From: Pseudomonas lalkuanensis
GTDB taxonomy: Bacteria > Pseudomonadota > Gammaproteobacteria > Pseudomonadales > Pseudomonadaceae
Assembly (NCBI RefSeq): GCF_008807375.1
Contig: NZ_CP043311.1
Coordinates: forward strand, 1,902,001 to 1,966,000
Length of the DNA stretch: 64,000 bases
Direction of reading: 5' to 3'
Position numbers and translations under genes: made by a program. This document shows, in pieces, positions 7,375 to 15,705 of the stretch; the stretch's first letter is position 1; every line of letters begins with the position of its first letter. The notes below the pieces were generated by a model, which did no database searches, had not been told where the DNA came from, and was given only the letters and a program-made list of their open reading frames with translations.

Positions 7375-8663
7375 GGCTCGGTCTCCTGTGCGGGTGACGA
7401 GGACCCAGTGTGCTCGTGTCGGCGGCCGAGGCGCCAGCCCAGTGCGGACCAGGCCAGGGCCACGCCCGCGCCCACCAGCGCCACTGCGAAGGAGGCCAGG
7501 CCAATGCCGGTGAGCAGTGCATTGAGCCAGGCGCTCAGGGCGTCGCCACCGCGATAGACCACGGTATCGATGAAGTTCTTCGCCCGGTACTTCTCCTGGG
7601 CGCCGAGGGGGACGAAGAGCATTTCCCGACCCGGCCGCACGAAGGCGTATTCGCCGACCCGGCGCAGCACCATCACCGATGCCAGCACGGCGAATTGCGG
7701 CAGTAGCGCCAGGCCGAGAAAGCCCAGGGCCACCAGCAGCGGCACCACCGCCAGCAGCGCGCCAACGCCGAAGCGCTGCGCCACGCGCCCCGCGATGAAC
7801 AACTGGCAGGCGAGGGACAGGGCCTGCACGGTGAAGTCGATCAGGGCGAAGACGCGCACTTGCTGGTGACTGTCCGGAAACAGCGCCGCCACCAGCCGCG
7901 CCTGTTCGAAGTAGAGAAAGGTGCTGGTGCAGGACAGCAGCAGGACGAAGGCACAGATGCCCAGCAGGTAGCGCGAGCCCAGCACCTGGCTGATGCCGGC
8001 AAAGGGGTTGCCGGGCACTGGTCGTTCCGGTGGCTCGCTTTCCGCGCCGGGCCGCCCGGCACCGCCGCTTCCTCGCCAGTCCATCAGCACGCGGCGCAGG
8101 GCCAGGGTGGGCAGCAGCAGTATGGCGGCCAGTATCAGCAGTCCGACGGTTCCCAGATCGCTCACCAGCAGGCCGCCCGCGAGCGGGCCGATCAGCCCGC
8201 CGAGGCTGGCGCCAGCGGCGATGGAAGGGAACAACCGTTTGGCCTGGCGACGGTCGAACACGTCGGCCAGCAGGCTCCAGGCCAGGGACACCACGAACAG
8301 GTTGTAGACCGACAGCCAGACGTAGAAGGCCCGCGCCGCCCACAGTGGGTCAGGTGTGCGCCAGAGCAGCCAGGCGAAGCCCAGCAGGTTGCCGACGAAG
8401 AACAGGTAGACGCAGTCGAGGAAGATTCGCCGTGGCACCCGCGCGTTCAGCCAGCCGTAGGCCGGCACGGCCAGCAGCATGGCGATGAAGGTGGCGCTGA
8501 ACAGCCACTGCAGGTTCTCCACACCCCCGGCGATGCCCATGGACTCGCGCACCGGGCGCAGCATGAAGTAGCCGCCGAACAGGCACAGCAGCAGGGCGAA
8601 GGCGGCCAGGGCCGGAGCCAGTTCACCGGGCCTGGCATGGATGGCGCGGTGCAGGAGGGACAT
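7371..8663 (-). CDS. MFS-fold transporter, NTT (ATP/ADP translocase)-like
   Basis: A 430-residue integral membrane protein with about 12 hydrophobic helices. The first helices (FALLLCLFGGYFMLRPVRES, then WLFSATFIAML) resemble the NTP/NDP-exchange (TLC/Npt1-Npt2) group and related MFS proteins found in free-living bacteria. A glycine-rich second-half N-terminus (FPSIAAGASLGGLIGPLAG) follows DRRQAKR. In free-living bacteria the substrate of such proteins is not known. It overlaps by four bases the aldo/keto reductase gene. The family call is moderate; a generic MFS exporter is the alternative. Confidence 0.6.
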   Translation of the reverse strand: MSLLHRAIHARPGELAPALAAFALLLCLFGGYFMLRPVRESMGIAGGVENLQWLFSATFIAMLLAVPAYGWLNARVPRRIFLDCVYLFFVGNLLGFAWLLWRTPDPLWAARAFYVWLSVYNLFVVSLAWSLLADVFDRRQAKRLFPSIAAGASLGGLIGPLAGGLLVSDLGTVGLLILAAILLLPTLALRRVLMDWRGSGGAGRPGAESEPPERPVPGNPFAGISQVLGSRYLLGICAFVLLLSCTSTFLYFEQARLVAALFPDSHQQVRVFALIDFTVQALSLACQLFIAGRVAQRFGVGALLAVVPLLVALGFLGLALLPQFAVLASVMVLRRVGEYAFVRPGREMLFVPLGAQEKYRAKNFIDTVVYRGGDALSAWLNALLTGIGLASFAVALVGAGVALAWSALGWRLGRRHEHTGSSSPAQETEP

Positions 8664-8763
8664 GGTGGTGGTTCGTGTGGGGTGGTCTGGTGGTTTTAGA
8701 CCATGGGAGAGCGGGGCGCTGGCGTCAGCTGTTGCACGGTAATTGGCAGGGCAGTGTTTCTTC

Positions 8764-8834
8764 TAGGAGCGAATTCATTCGCGAAGGGCCGCGCCGCGGT
8801 CCGTTGGTCCGCATCGCGAATGAATTCGCTCCCA
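8764..8834. repeat. TAGGAGCGAATTCATTCGC-type inverted repeat
   Basis: TAGGAGCGAATTCATTCGCGA at 8764-8784 pairs with TCGCGAATGAATTCGCTCCCA at 8814-8834 (near perfect). It is a variant of the 6333-6395 family and lies just downstream of aauR. Confidence 0.7.
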
Positions 8835-8853
8835 CAGGGTTTGGGGCAGGCGC

Positions 8854-10176
8854 TCACAGCCCGTACTTCTTCACCTTGTCGAACAGCGTGGTCTTGGCCA
8901 TGCCGAGGGCGATGCAGGCCTGGCTGAGGTTGCCGCCGTGGCGTTCGAGGGCGGCGCTGAGGAGGGATTTTTCGAAGGCTTCCACCGCCTCGGCGAAGCG
9001 CGGTTCGTTGCCGTCCGGGGTCTGGCCGCTTTTCTTGAATACCGGCAGGCCGAGGGCGAAGCGTTCGGCCACGTTGCGCAGTTCGCGCACGTTACCGGGC
9101 CAGTCGTGGGCCATCAGGGCGGAGACGGTGGCGTTGTCCAGCTCCGGCGCGGCGCGATCGAAGCGCAGGGAGGCCAGCTGCAGGAAGTGCTCGAACAGCA
9201 GCAGGATGTCTTCGCGGCGGTCGCGCAGCGGTGGCAGTTCCAGGGTGACCACGTTGAGGCGGTAGTAGAGGTCGCTGCGGAAGCGCCCGGCCTTGCCTTC
9301 TTCGTTCAGGTCGAACTTGGTGGCGGCGATCACCCGGCAGTCCACCGGAATCGGCTGGTTGGAGCCCAGGCGCTCCAGGGTCTGCTCCTGCAGCACGCGG
9401 AGGAACTTGATCTGCAGGTTGATCGGCATGCTCTCGATCTCATCGAGGAACAGGGTGCCCTGGTGGGCATGCTCGATCTTGCCGATGCGCCGCTTGCCGG
9501 CACCGGTGAAGGCATGGGCTTCATGGCCGAAGATCTCGCTGTCGAACAGGTTCTCCGGCAGGCCGCCGCAGTTGAGGGCAACGAACTCGTGCGTGTGGCG
9601 CCGACTGGAATCGTGCAGGCAGCGGGCGACCAGTTCCTTGCCGGTGCCGGTCTCGCCTTCGATCAGCACGTTGGCCGAGGTGTCGGCGACGTTGGCGATG
9701 AGTTCGCGCAGGGCCTGGATGGCCGGCGAGCGGCCGATGATGCGCTGCTCCAGGGACTGGCGGCTGGCCAGCTGACGGCGCAGGCTGCTGACTTCGCGGT
9801 CCAGGCGGCGCTTCTCCAGGGCGCGGCGGGTGACGTCCACCAGTCGCTCGGGAGAGAACGGCTTCTCCATGAAGTCATAGGCGCCGCTGCGCATGGCGCC
9901 CACCGCCATGCTGATGTCGCCGTGGCCGGTGATCAGCACCACCGGCAACTGGCGGTCGCGGGCCTTGAGGCGCTCCAGCAGGGTCAGGCCATCCATGCCC
10001 GGCAGGCGGATGTCGCTGATGACGATACCGGCGAAGTCCTCGCCCACCTTGTCCAGGGCTTCTTCGGCACTGCCGACGCCGACGCTGGGGATGTCTTCCA
10101 GGGCCAGGGCCTGCTGGCAGCCGAGCAGGACATGGGGATCGTCTTCGACGATGAGGACGTTGAGCGGCTCGGTCAT
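8854..10176 (-). CDS. aauR: AauR, sigma-54 response regulator for acidic amino acids
   Basis: A 440-residue DctD/NtrC-type activator. The receiver domain has the acidic pocket EDD (11-13), phosphoacceptor D55 in ISDIRLPGMDG and K105. The AAA+ domain has Walker A GETGTGK (174-180), a GAFTGA-loop variant HAFTGA (221-226), Walker B LFLDEI and the arginine-finger region. The C-terminal Fis-like helix-turn-helix (HGGNLSQACIALGMAK) binds DNA. It should drive RNA polymerase with sigma-54 at the aatJ promoter when phosphorylated by AauS. It overlaps aauS by four bases and lies downstream of aatJQMP. Assignment to AauR rests on this linkage and on the AauR-type palindrome upstream of aatJ. Confidence 0.88.
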   Translation of the reverse strand: MTEPLNVLIVEDDPHVLLGCQQALALEDIPSVGVGSAEEALDKVGEDFAGIVISDIRLPGMDGLTLLERLKARDRQLPVVLITGHGDISMAVGAMRSGAYDFMEKPFSPERLVDVTRRALEKRRLDREVSSLRRQLASRQSLEQRIIGRSPAIQALRELIANVADTSANVLIEGETGTGKELVARCLHDSSRRHTHEFVALNCGGLPENLFDSEIFGHEAHAFTGAGKRRIGKIEHAHQGTLFLDEIESMPINLQIKFLRVLQEQTLERLGSNQPIPVDCRVIAATKFDLNEEGKAGRFRSDLYYRLNVVTLELPPLRDRREDILLLFEHFLQLASLRFDRAAPELDNATVSALMAHDWPGNVRELRNVAERFALGLPVFKKSGQTPDGNEPRFAEAVEAFEKSLLSAALERHGGNLSQACIALGMAKTTLFDKVKKYGL

Positions 10177-12092
10177 GGTCGGGGGCTCGCGTTCGAATCG
10201 GGGCTTTCCAGCAGTGGCAGGCTGAGCTCGAAGGTGGTACCGCCGCTGTCGGGGTGGTGCGCCGCGAGGCTGCCGCCGGCGGCGGTGGCAAGGCTGGCGG
10301 AGAGGGTCAGGCCCAGGCCGAGCCCGTGCTCGCCGGGCTTGGTGGTGAAGAAGGGCTCGAACAGGTGCACGCGGTTCTCCGGGTCGATGCCGGGGCCGTT
10401 GTCGCGCACCTGCAGGCGATAGACGCCGCCGTCGGCCCGGCCGCTGAGCCAGAGCTGGCAGTCGGTCTGGCCGCTCATGGCGTCCAGTGCGTTGGTGATG
10501 AGGTTGACCAGGATCTGCTCCAGGCGGGTCTGGTCGATGGCCAGGAGCACGTCGTCGACTTCCCGGTGCAGCCCCAGCGGCGAGCGTTCCAGGCGGGCGT
10601 TGAGGAGGAACAGGGCTGCGTCCACCGCCTTGCCCAGGCGCGCTTGCCCGTGGTCGTCGGAGCGTCGCGCGAAGGCCCGCAGGCTGGCGGTGATGCGACC
10701 CATGCGGTCCACCAGTTCGTTGATGGCGGAAAGGTTGGTGGTGGCGGTGTCCAGGGCGCCGCGTTCGAGGAAGCGCATGGCGTTGCCGGACAGGGTGCGC
10801 AGGGCGGCCAGGGGCTGGTTGAGTTCGTGGGCGATGCTGGTGGACATCTGCCCGATTACCGCCAGCTTGCCGGCCTGGACCAGGCGGTCCTGGGCCTTGC
10901 GCAGGTTGTCTTCGGTCTGTTTGCGCTCGCGGATTTCCGCCAGCAGGCGGCTGTTGCTGGCGCGCAGGTCCTGGGTGCGTTCGGCGATCTTGCGTTCCAG
11001 TTCGTTGTTGGCCGCCAGCAGCGCTTCACGGGCGGCCAGGCGCGTGGCGATAACCTTGCGGCGCTCGTTCCAGGCGATCAGCAGGAAGGCCAGCAGGGCG
11101 AAGCCGACGGCGGCGAGCATGCCCTGGATTACCGCTTCGCGGCGCAGGTCGGCCAGCGGTGAGAGCAGCGTGAAGTGCCAGGGCGTGTCGTTCAGGGGGC
11201 GGGTCTGCGCCAGGTAGGCGACGTCGCCTTCCGCCTCGCCCTGCGGGCCACTGGCGGCGAAGCTGATGGCTTCCAGGCCTTCGCCCAGTACCTCGCGGCT
11301 GCGTGGCTCCCATTCGTTCAGCGCCCACCAGTAGTACTGCAGGCTGCGGGCCAGGCGTTCCTTGTCTTCGGCGGAAAGCGGCCGTACCGCCTTCATGCGC
11401 AGGGCCGGATCGCTGGAGAGGATGATGATGCCGTTCTCATCACTGACGAAGGCTTGCAGGCGGGCCTTTTCCCAGCGTTCCTGCAGGGCTTCGAGCTTCA
11501 CCTTGACCACCGCGACGCCAATGATCCGGCCCTGGTAGCGCAGGCCGTGGGCCAGGTAGTAACCGGCCTCGCCGGTGGTGCTGCCGATGCCGTAGAAGCG
11601 GCCGGGGCGGCCCTGCACGGCCTCCTGGAAGTAGGCGCGGAAGGCCAGGTCTTCGCCCAGGTAGCTGTCGGCATCGCGCCAGTTGCTGGTGGCCAGCACG
11701 CGACCATTGGTGTCCAGCAGGTAGATGGCGCGGGCTCCGCTGCGGCGGTTAAGGCCTTCGAGGTAGTCGTTGACCAGGTTGCGCCGGTAGGGGGTGGGGT
11801 TGAGCAGCAGGTGGCTGACGCTGGATTCGAGCTCCAGCAGGCTGGGCAGGTAGGTATAGCGGTTGATCTCGCTTTCCACGGCGCGGGCGTGGAGTTCCAG
11901 CTGGCGCTCGCCGTTGACCCGCAACTGGCGGATGCCGGCTTCCTCACTCAGGTGAAAGCCGATGTAGCCGAAGCCCGCCATGCACAGGAGCAGCAGCAGG
12001 AACAGCAGCAGGTGGCGGGAAAGACGCGGTTTCACGGTCAGGGCTGGCGGCATGGCGCGGAAGCTGGCGGTGGGGCATTGCATCATAGACAT
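10173..12092 (-). CDS. aauS: AauS, sensor histidine kinase for acidic amino acids
   Basis: A DctB-type kinase of up to 639 residues. It has a membrane segment at about 28-46, a large periplasmic double-Cache sensor region (about 47-320, including the DTNGRVLATSNW segment), a second membrane segment at 322-341, a coiled coil (ELERKIAERTQDL...), the HisKA box with H422 in IAHELNQPLAAL, and HATPase motifs N (NLITNALDA), G1 (DNGPGI) and G2 (HGLGLGL). It would sense glutamate/aspartate outside and phosphorylate AauR. The start is uncertain: ATG codons at 12092, 12083 and 12053 are possible and none has a strong ribosome-binding site. The aatP stop lies 54 bases upstream. Confidence 0.85.
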   Translation of the reverse strand: MSMMQCPTASFRAMPPALTVKPRLSRHLLLFLLLLLCMAGFGYIGFHLSEEAGIRQLRVNGERQLELHARAVESEINRYTYLPSLLELESSVSHLLLNPTPYRRNLVNDYLEGLNRRSGARAIYLLDTNGRVLATSNWRDADSYLGEDLAFRAYFQEAVQGRPGRFYGIGSTTGEAGYYLAHGLRYQGRIIGVAVVKVKLEALQERWEKARLQAFVSDENGIIILSSDPALRMKAVRPLSAEDKERLARSLQYYWWALNEWEPRSREVLGEGLEAISFAASGPQGEAEGDVAYLAQTRPLNDTPWHFTLLSPLADLRREAVIQGMLAAVGFALLAFLLIAWNERRKVIATRLAAREALLAANNELERKIAERTQDLRASNSRLLAEIRERKQTEDNLRKAQDRLVQAGKLAVIGQMSTSIAHELNQPLAALRTLSGNAMRFLERGALDTATTNLSAINELVDRMGRITASLRAFARRSDDHGQARLGKAVDAALFLLNARLERSPLGLHREVDDVLLAIDQTRLEQILVNLITNALDAMSGQTDCQLWLSGRADGGVYRLQVRDNGPGIDPENRVHLFEPFFTTKPGEHGLGLGLTLSASLATAAGGSLAAHHPDSGGTTFELSLPLLESPDSNASPRP

Positions 12093-12146
12093 CCGGGCCG
12101 TGCCAGTCGCCGCCCAGCGCGGGAGCCGGGCGGCGGGGGAGGTGGA

Positions 12147-12881
12147 TCAGTGCTGGAGGATCTTGGCGAGGAACTGCTGGGCGCGGTCGGAACGGGCGTT
12201 GACGTCACCGAAGAACTCGTCCTTGGCGCAGTCTTCGACGATCTGCCCGCGGTCCATGAAGATCACGCGGTCGGCCACCTTGCGTGCGAAGCCCATCTCG
12301 TGGGTCACGCACATCATGGTCATGCCTTCCTGGGCCAGCTCGACCATCACATCCAGCACTTCGTTGACCATTTCCGGGTCCAGCGCTGAGGTGGGTTCGT
12401 CGAACAGCATCACCACCGGGTCCATGGCCAGGGCGCGGGCGATGGCGACGCGCTGCTGCTGGCCACCGGAGAGCTGGCCGGGGTGCTTGTGGGCGTGGGC
12501 CTTGAGGCCGACGCGGTCGAGCAGCTTCAGGCCTTTGTCCAGGGCTTCGTCCTTGTTGCGGCCGAGCACCCTGGTCTGGGCGATGGTCAGGTTCTCGGTG
12601 ATGGACAGGTGCGGGAACAGCTCGAAGTGCTGGAACACCATGCCGACGCGGGAACGCAGCCTGGGCAGGTTGGTGGCCTTGTCGGCGATGGAGGTGCCGT
12701 CGACCACGATGTCGCCCTTCTGGAAGGGTTCCAGGGCGTTCACGCACTTGATCAGGGTGGACTTGCCGGAGCCGGACGGGCCGCACACCACCACTACTTC
12801 GCCTTTCTTCACCTCGGTGCTGCAGTCGGTCAGCACCTGGAAGTCCCCGTACCACTTGTTGACGTTCTTGATGGAAATCAT
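12147..12881 (-). CDS. aatP: AatP, ABC ATPase for glutamate/aspartate uptake
   Basis: A 244-residue polar amino acid ABC ATPase (GltL family) that powers import through AatQM. Motifs: Walker [10 protein letters not shown] at residues 34-42, Q-loop [10 protein letters not shown], signature LSGGQQQR, Walker [15 protein letters not shown], switch His in VTHEMGFA. The ATG at 12881 overlaps the stop of aatM. An open frame extends far upstream across aatM, but the family N-terminus [12 protein letters not shown] fixes the start. Confidence 0.93.
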   Translation of the reverse strand: MISIKNVNKWYGDFQVLTDCSTEVKKGEVVVVCGPSGSGKSTLIKCVNALEPFQKGDIVVDGTSIADKATNLPRLRSRVGMVFQHFELFPHLSITENLTIAQTRVLGRNKDEALDKGLKLLDRVGLKAHAHKHPGQLSGGQQQRVAIARALAMDPVVMLFDEPTSALDPEMVNEVLDVMVELAQEGMTMMCVTHEMGFARKVADRVIFMDRGQIVEDCAKDEFFGDVNARSDRAQQFLAKILQH

Positions 12882-13546
12882 ACGGCTAACCTTTTCTGCA
12901 GGAGTTTGACCAGCTGGGAAGCGATGAAGCTGACGCTGAAGTAGACCAGGCCGGCGAAGATGAGGAACTCGTGGGGCTGGCCGATGATGTCGCCACGGGA
13001 GCGGGCGGCGTTGAGGAAGTCCATCAGGCCCACGGTGTAAACCAGCGAGGTGTCCTGGAACAGGATGATGCTCTGCTGCAGCAGCAGCGGGGTCATCTTG
13101 CGGAAGGCCTGGGGCAGGATGATTAGGCGCATGCTCTGGCCGTAGGTCATGCCGAGCGCCGAGGCCGCCCCCATCTGGCCTTTCGGTATGGCCTGGATGC
13201 CGGCGCGGACGATTTCGCAGAAGTACGCCGCCTCGAACATCATGAAGGCCACCAGGCACGAGGTGAAAGCGCCCACCGGCGTGTCTTCACCTGTGATGGC
13301 CCGCAGCAGGAAAGGCACCGCGAAGTAGAACCAGGTGATCACCAGCAGCAGCGGGATGGAACGGAAGTAGTTGACGTACAGCCCGGCGATCTTCGACAGC
13401 AGCGGGTTGTGCGACAGGCGCATCAGGGCCAGGACGGTGCCCAGGGCCACGCCGCCGAACACGCCGAGCACCATCAGCTTGAAGGTCATCAGCAGGCCGT
13501 CGGCCAGGCCCGGCAGGGCGGGGATGATTGCGGAGAAATCCATCAT
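12878..13546 (-). CDS. aatM: AatM, ABC permease for glutamate/aspartate
   Basis: A 222-residue inner membrane permease of the HisMQ/GltK type with about five helices. The EAA loop that contacts the ATPase is visible as [22 protein letters not shown]. The start overlaps the end of aatQ (ATGATG over TGA) and its stop overlaps the aatP ATG, so aatQMP are translationally coupled. Confidence 0.92.
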   Translation of the reverse strand: MMDFSAIIPALPGLADGLLMTFKLMVLGVFGGVALGTVLALMRLSHNPLLSKIAGLYVNYFRSIPLLLVITWFYFAVPFLLRAITGEDTPVGAFTSCLVAFMMFEAAYFCEIVRAGIQAIPKGQMGAASALGMTYGQSMRLIILPQAFRKMTPLLLQQSIILFQDTSLVYTVGLMDFLNAARSRGDIIGQPHEFLIFAGLVYFSVSFIASQLVKLLQKRLAV

Positions 13547-14289
13547 TTACCCCCTACGGAGATCAGGCCGGGCACCGCGACCTTCTTCTCCACCAGGCGC
13601 ATGAACAGCATCAGGCTCATGTTCAGGGTGAAGTAGATCAGGGTGGCCAGGGTGAAGGCTTCGAACAGGTTCGCGGAGAACTCGGCGGTCTGCTTGGTCT
13701 GCGCCAGCAGCTCCATCAGGCCGATCAGCGACGCCACGGAGGAGTTCTTGAAGATGTTCAGGAACTCGCTGGTGAGCGGCGGAATGATGATGCGGAAGGC
13801 CTGGGGCAGCAGCACGTAGCGGTAGATCTGCGGCAGGCGGAAGCCCATGGCGCGGGCGGCGCCGAGCTGACCCTTGGGCAGGGCCTGGATACCGGTGCGC
13901 ACTTGCTCGCAGACGCGGGAGGCGGTGAACAGGCCGAGGCACACCACCACGCTCAGGTAGGCCGAGGTGGCCGGGTTGAGGTCCTGCTTGAACCAGATTT
14001 CCAGCGGTTCGGGCAGCAGGTCCGGCACCAGGAAATACCAGAGGAACAGCTGCACCAGCAGCGGCACGTTGCGGAACACTTCCACGTAGACGGTAGCGAA
14101 GCCGGAAACCCAGCGGTTCGGTACGGTGCGCATCACGCCGAGCAGCGAGCCCAGCAGTAAGGCGATGATCCAGCCCGCCAGGGCGATGGCGATGGTCCAG
14201 CCCAGGCCGGTGACGAACCAGTCCAGGTAGATTTCGCTGCCGATCCCGGTGGACTTGAAGAACACGCCCCAGTCCCAGTTGTAATTCAT
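13543..14289 (-). CDS. aatQ: AatQ, ABC permease for glutamate/aspartate
   Basis: A 248-residue permease of the GltJ type. The N-terminal WDWGVFF segment is family-typical; the EAA loop reads EQVRTGIQALPKGQLGAARAMG. It pairs with AatM to form the membrane pore. It is separated from aatJ by 165 bases containing large hairpins, which probably lowers permease expression relative to the binding protein. Confidence 0.92.
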   Translation of the reverse strand: MNYNWDWGVFFKSTGIGSEIYLDWFVTGLGWTIAIALAGWIIALLLGSLLGVMRTVPNRWVSGFATVYVEVFRNVPLLVQLFLWYFLVPDLLPEPLEIWFKQDLNPATSAYLSVVVCLGLFTASRVCEQVRTGIQALPKGQLGAARAMGFRLPQIYRYVLLPQAFRIIIPPLTSEFLNIFKNSSVASLIGLMELLAQTKQTAEFSANLFEAFTLATLIYFTLNMSLMLFMRLVEKKVAVPGLISVGGK

Positions 14290-14348
14290 CAGGGTTGTCC
14301 CCTATCAGGTCGATCTGTCTGCGGTTGAAGGCAGTGGAAGGGGGAAAC

Positions 14349-14446
14349 GCCCTCTCCTTCTGGGAGAGGGCTGGGGGGAAGGCTGCATGACATTGCACGG
14401 AGCCCACCACCCTCACCCCCGGCCCCTCTCCCGGAAGGAGAGAGGA
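14349..14446. repeat. Intercistronic hairpins between aatJ and aatQ
   Basis: CCCTCTCC-TTCT-GGGAGAGGG at about 14350-14371 and a second GC-rich hairpin CCCCTCTCC...GGAGAGAGG at 14422-14446 are also complementary to each other (GGGAGAGGG with CCCTCTCC), so a long foldback is possible. This repeat type is common between Pseudomonas genes. Inside the operon it likely stabilises the aatJ mRNA 3' end or attenuates readthrough. Confidence 0.6.
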
Positions 14447-14454
14447 GCAAGGCG

Positions 14455-15363
14455 TCAGATTTCTTCAGCCGACTTGTCGGTGGGGCTGGCGACCAGCTTC
14501 TTCAGCTCTTCGCTCATGGGGAAGTTCAGGTTCAGGCCCTTCGGCGGGATGGGCTGGGTGAACCACTTGTCGTAGATGCCGTTGATCTCGCCGGAGGCGA
14601 AGGTGTCGGCGATGGCCTTGTCGACCACTTTCTTGAAGGCTTCGTCGTCCTTGCGAACCATGCAGCCGTAGATTTCGAAGGACTGCGGCTTGCCGGTCAC
14701 GACCCAGTCATCGGGCTTCTTGGCCTTGGCCATTTCGCCGTAGAGCAGGGCGTCGTCCATCATGAAGGCCACGGCGCGGCCCGACTCCAGCATCAGGAAG
14801 GACTCGCCGTGGTCCTTGGCCGAGATGATGTTCATGCCCATCTGCTTCTCGGCGTTCATGGACTTGAGCAGGCGCTCGGAGGTGGTGCCGGCGGTGGTCA
14901 CCACGTTCTTGCCTTTCAGGTCGTCGAACTCGTTGATGCTGGCGCTCTTCTTGGACAGCAGGCGGGTGCCCACTTCGAAGATGCCCACGGAGAAGCCGAC
15001 CTGCTTCTGGCGCTCCAGGTTGTTGGTGGTGGAGCCGCACTCCAGGTCCACGGTGCCGTTCTGCACCAGCGGGATACGGGTCTGGGAGGTCACCAGGTTG
15101 TAGCGGACCTTCAGCTCGGGCATACCCAGCTCCTGCTTGATGGCCTCGACCACTTTCAGCTGGATGTCATGGGAGTAGCCGATGGGCTTGCCCGGCTCGG
15201 TGCCGAGGTAGGAGAAGGGGATGGAAGCGTCACGGTGACCGAGGGTGATGGTGCCGGTCTCCTTGATCTTCTTCAGGGTACCGGTCAGCTCGGCGGCGAA
15301 GGCCGGAGCGGAAATCAGGGTTGCTGCGATAGCGGTGGCCAGAACCTTGGGGAGCATACGCAT
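14455..15363 (-). CDS. aatJ: AatJ, periplasmic glutamate/aspartate-binding protein
   Basis: A 302-residue solute-binding protein of the GltI family. A Sec signal peptide ends at SAPAFA-AEL (about residue 23). The mature protein opens with LTGTLKKIKETGTITLGHRDAS, typical of GltI, and includes the NNLERQKQVGFS segment that forms part of the acidic amino acid site. It is the first gene of the minus-strand operon aatJQMP, followed by aauSR. A sigma-54 promoter and an AauR-type palindrome lie upstream. Confidence 0.93.
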   Translation of the reverse strand: MRMLPKVLATAIAATLISAPAFAAELTGTLKKIKETGTITLGHRDASIPFSYLGTEPGKPIGYSHDIQLKVVEAIKQELGMPELKVRYNLVTSQTRIPLVQNGTVDLECGSTTNNLERQKQVGFSVGIFEVGTRLLSKKSASINEFDDLKGKNVVTTAGTTSERLLKSMNAEKQMGMNIISAKDHGESFLMLESGRAVAFMMDDALLYGEMAKAKKPDDWVVTGKPQSFEIYGCMVRKDDEAFKKVVDKAIADTFASGEINGIYDKWFTQPIPPKGLNLNFPMSEELKKLVASPTDKSAEEI

Positions 15364-15434
15364 GAACGACAGTCCTCGATGTTGTTTGTTCTTATCGGCG
15401 CGAGCAGGAGATCGCGTCCGTCGGGATCTGTATT

Positions 15435-15450
15435 GGCAGAATGCGTGCCA
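15435..15450 (-). promoter_or_regulatory. Sigma-54 promoter of aatJ
   Basis: On the minus strand the site reads TGGCACG-N4-CTGCC: the -24 GG and -12 GC have exactly the consensus spacing and 12 of 14 specified positions agree with TGGCACG-N4-TTGCW. It lies 72 bases upstream of the aatJ start codon, giving a leader of about 60 bases. Confidence 0.8.
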
Positions 15451-15567
15451 GCTGTATGGTGACCTGATTATTTATTCAACTTGTTGATATTTAAGGATTT
15501 TATGTCGATAGAAGGCTATCTTGATTGGCGCCGTGTCCGGGCTTCCGAATATGCGCTCCGACTGTCG

Positions 15568-15581
15568 TTCGGATTTCCGAA
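15568..15581. promoter_or_regulatory. AauR enhancer site TTCGG-N4-CCGAA
   Basis: A perfect inverted repeat TTCGG-ATTT-CCGAA (extended by one pair to GTTCGG/CCGAAC) lies about 118-133 bases upstream of the sigma-54 promoter, a proper enhancer distance. It equals the AauR recognition sequence reported for P. putida as I recall it. Confidence 0.75.
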
Positions 15582-15626
15582 CGAGTGACCTTGTAGTCAT
15601 CTTGAGAGAGGGGCGTGCTAGTGAGC

Positions 15627-15651
15627 GTTGGGCTTCGTTCCTCTGCCCAAC
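15627..15651. repeat. GTTGGGC hairpin repeat
   Basis: GTTGGGC at 15627-15633 and GCCCAAC at 15645-15651 form a stem with an eleven-base loop, followed by CTACGG. This motif recurs in Pseudomonas intergenic regions. It lies upstream of the AauR site and downstream of the minus-strand SDR gene. Confidence 0.5.
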
Positions 15652-15682
15652 CTACGGCAGTACTGCGTCCTGCTTCGCGAAA

Positions 15683-15699
15683 GGGCTGCGAAGCAGCCC
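15683..15699 (-). terminator. Hairpin terminator after the SDR/BVMO operon
   Basis: GGGCTGC-GAA-GCAGCCC forms a perfect seven-base stem six bases beyond the SDR stop on the minus strand, followed by CTTTCGCG. The T tract is weak. Confidence 0.5.
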
Positions 15700-15705
15700 C
15701 TCGGG

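Noticed and set aside
8938..10422. Plus-strand ORF of 494 codons across aauR
   Set aside because: GC-rich antisense frame of a well-supported response regulator; no family features.
11175..12389. Plus-strand ORF opposite aauS
   Set aside because: Antisense of the kinase; Val/Ala/Gly/Gln-rich, no motif.
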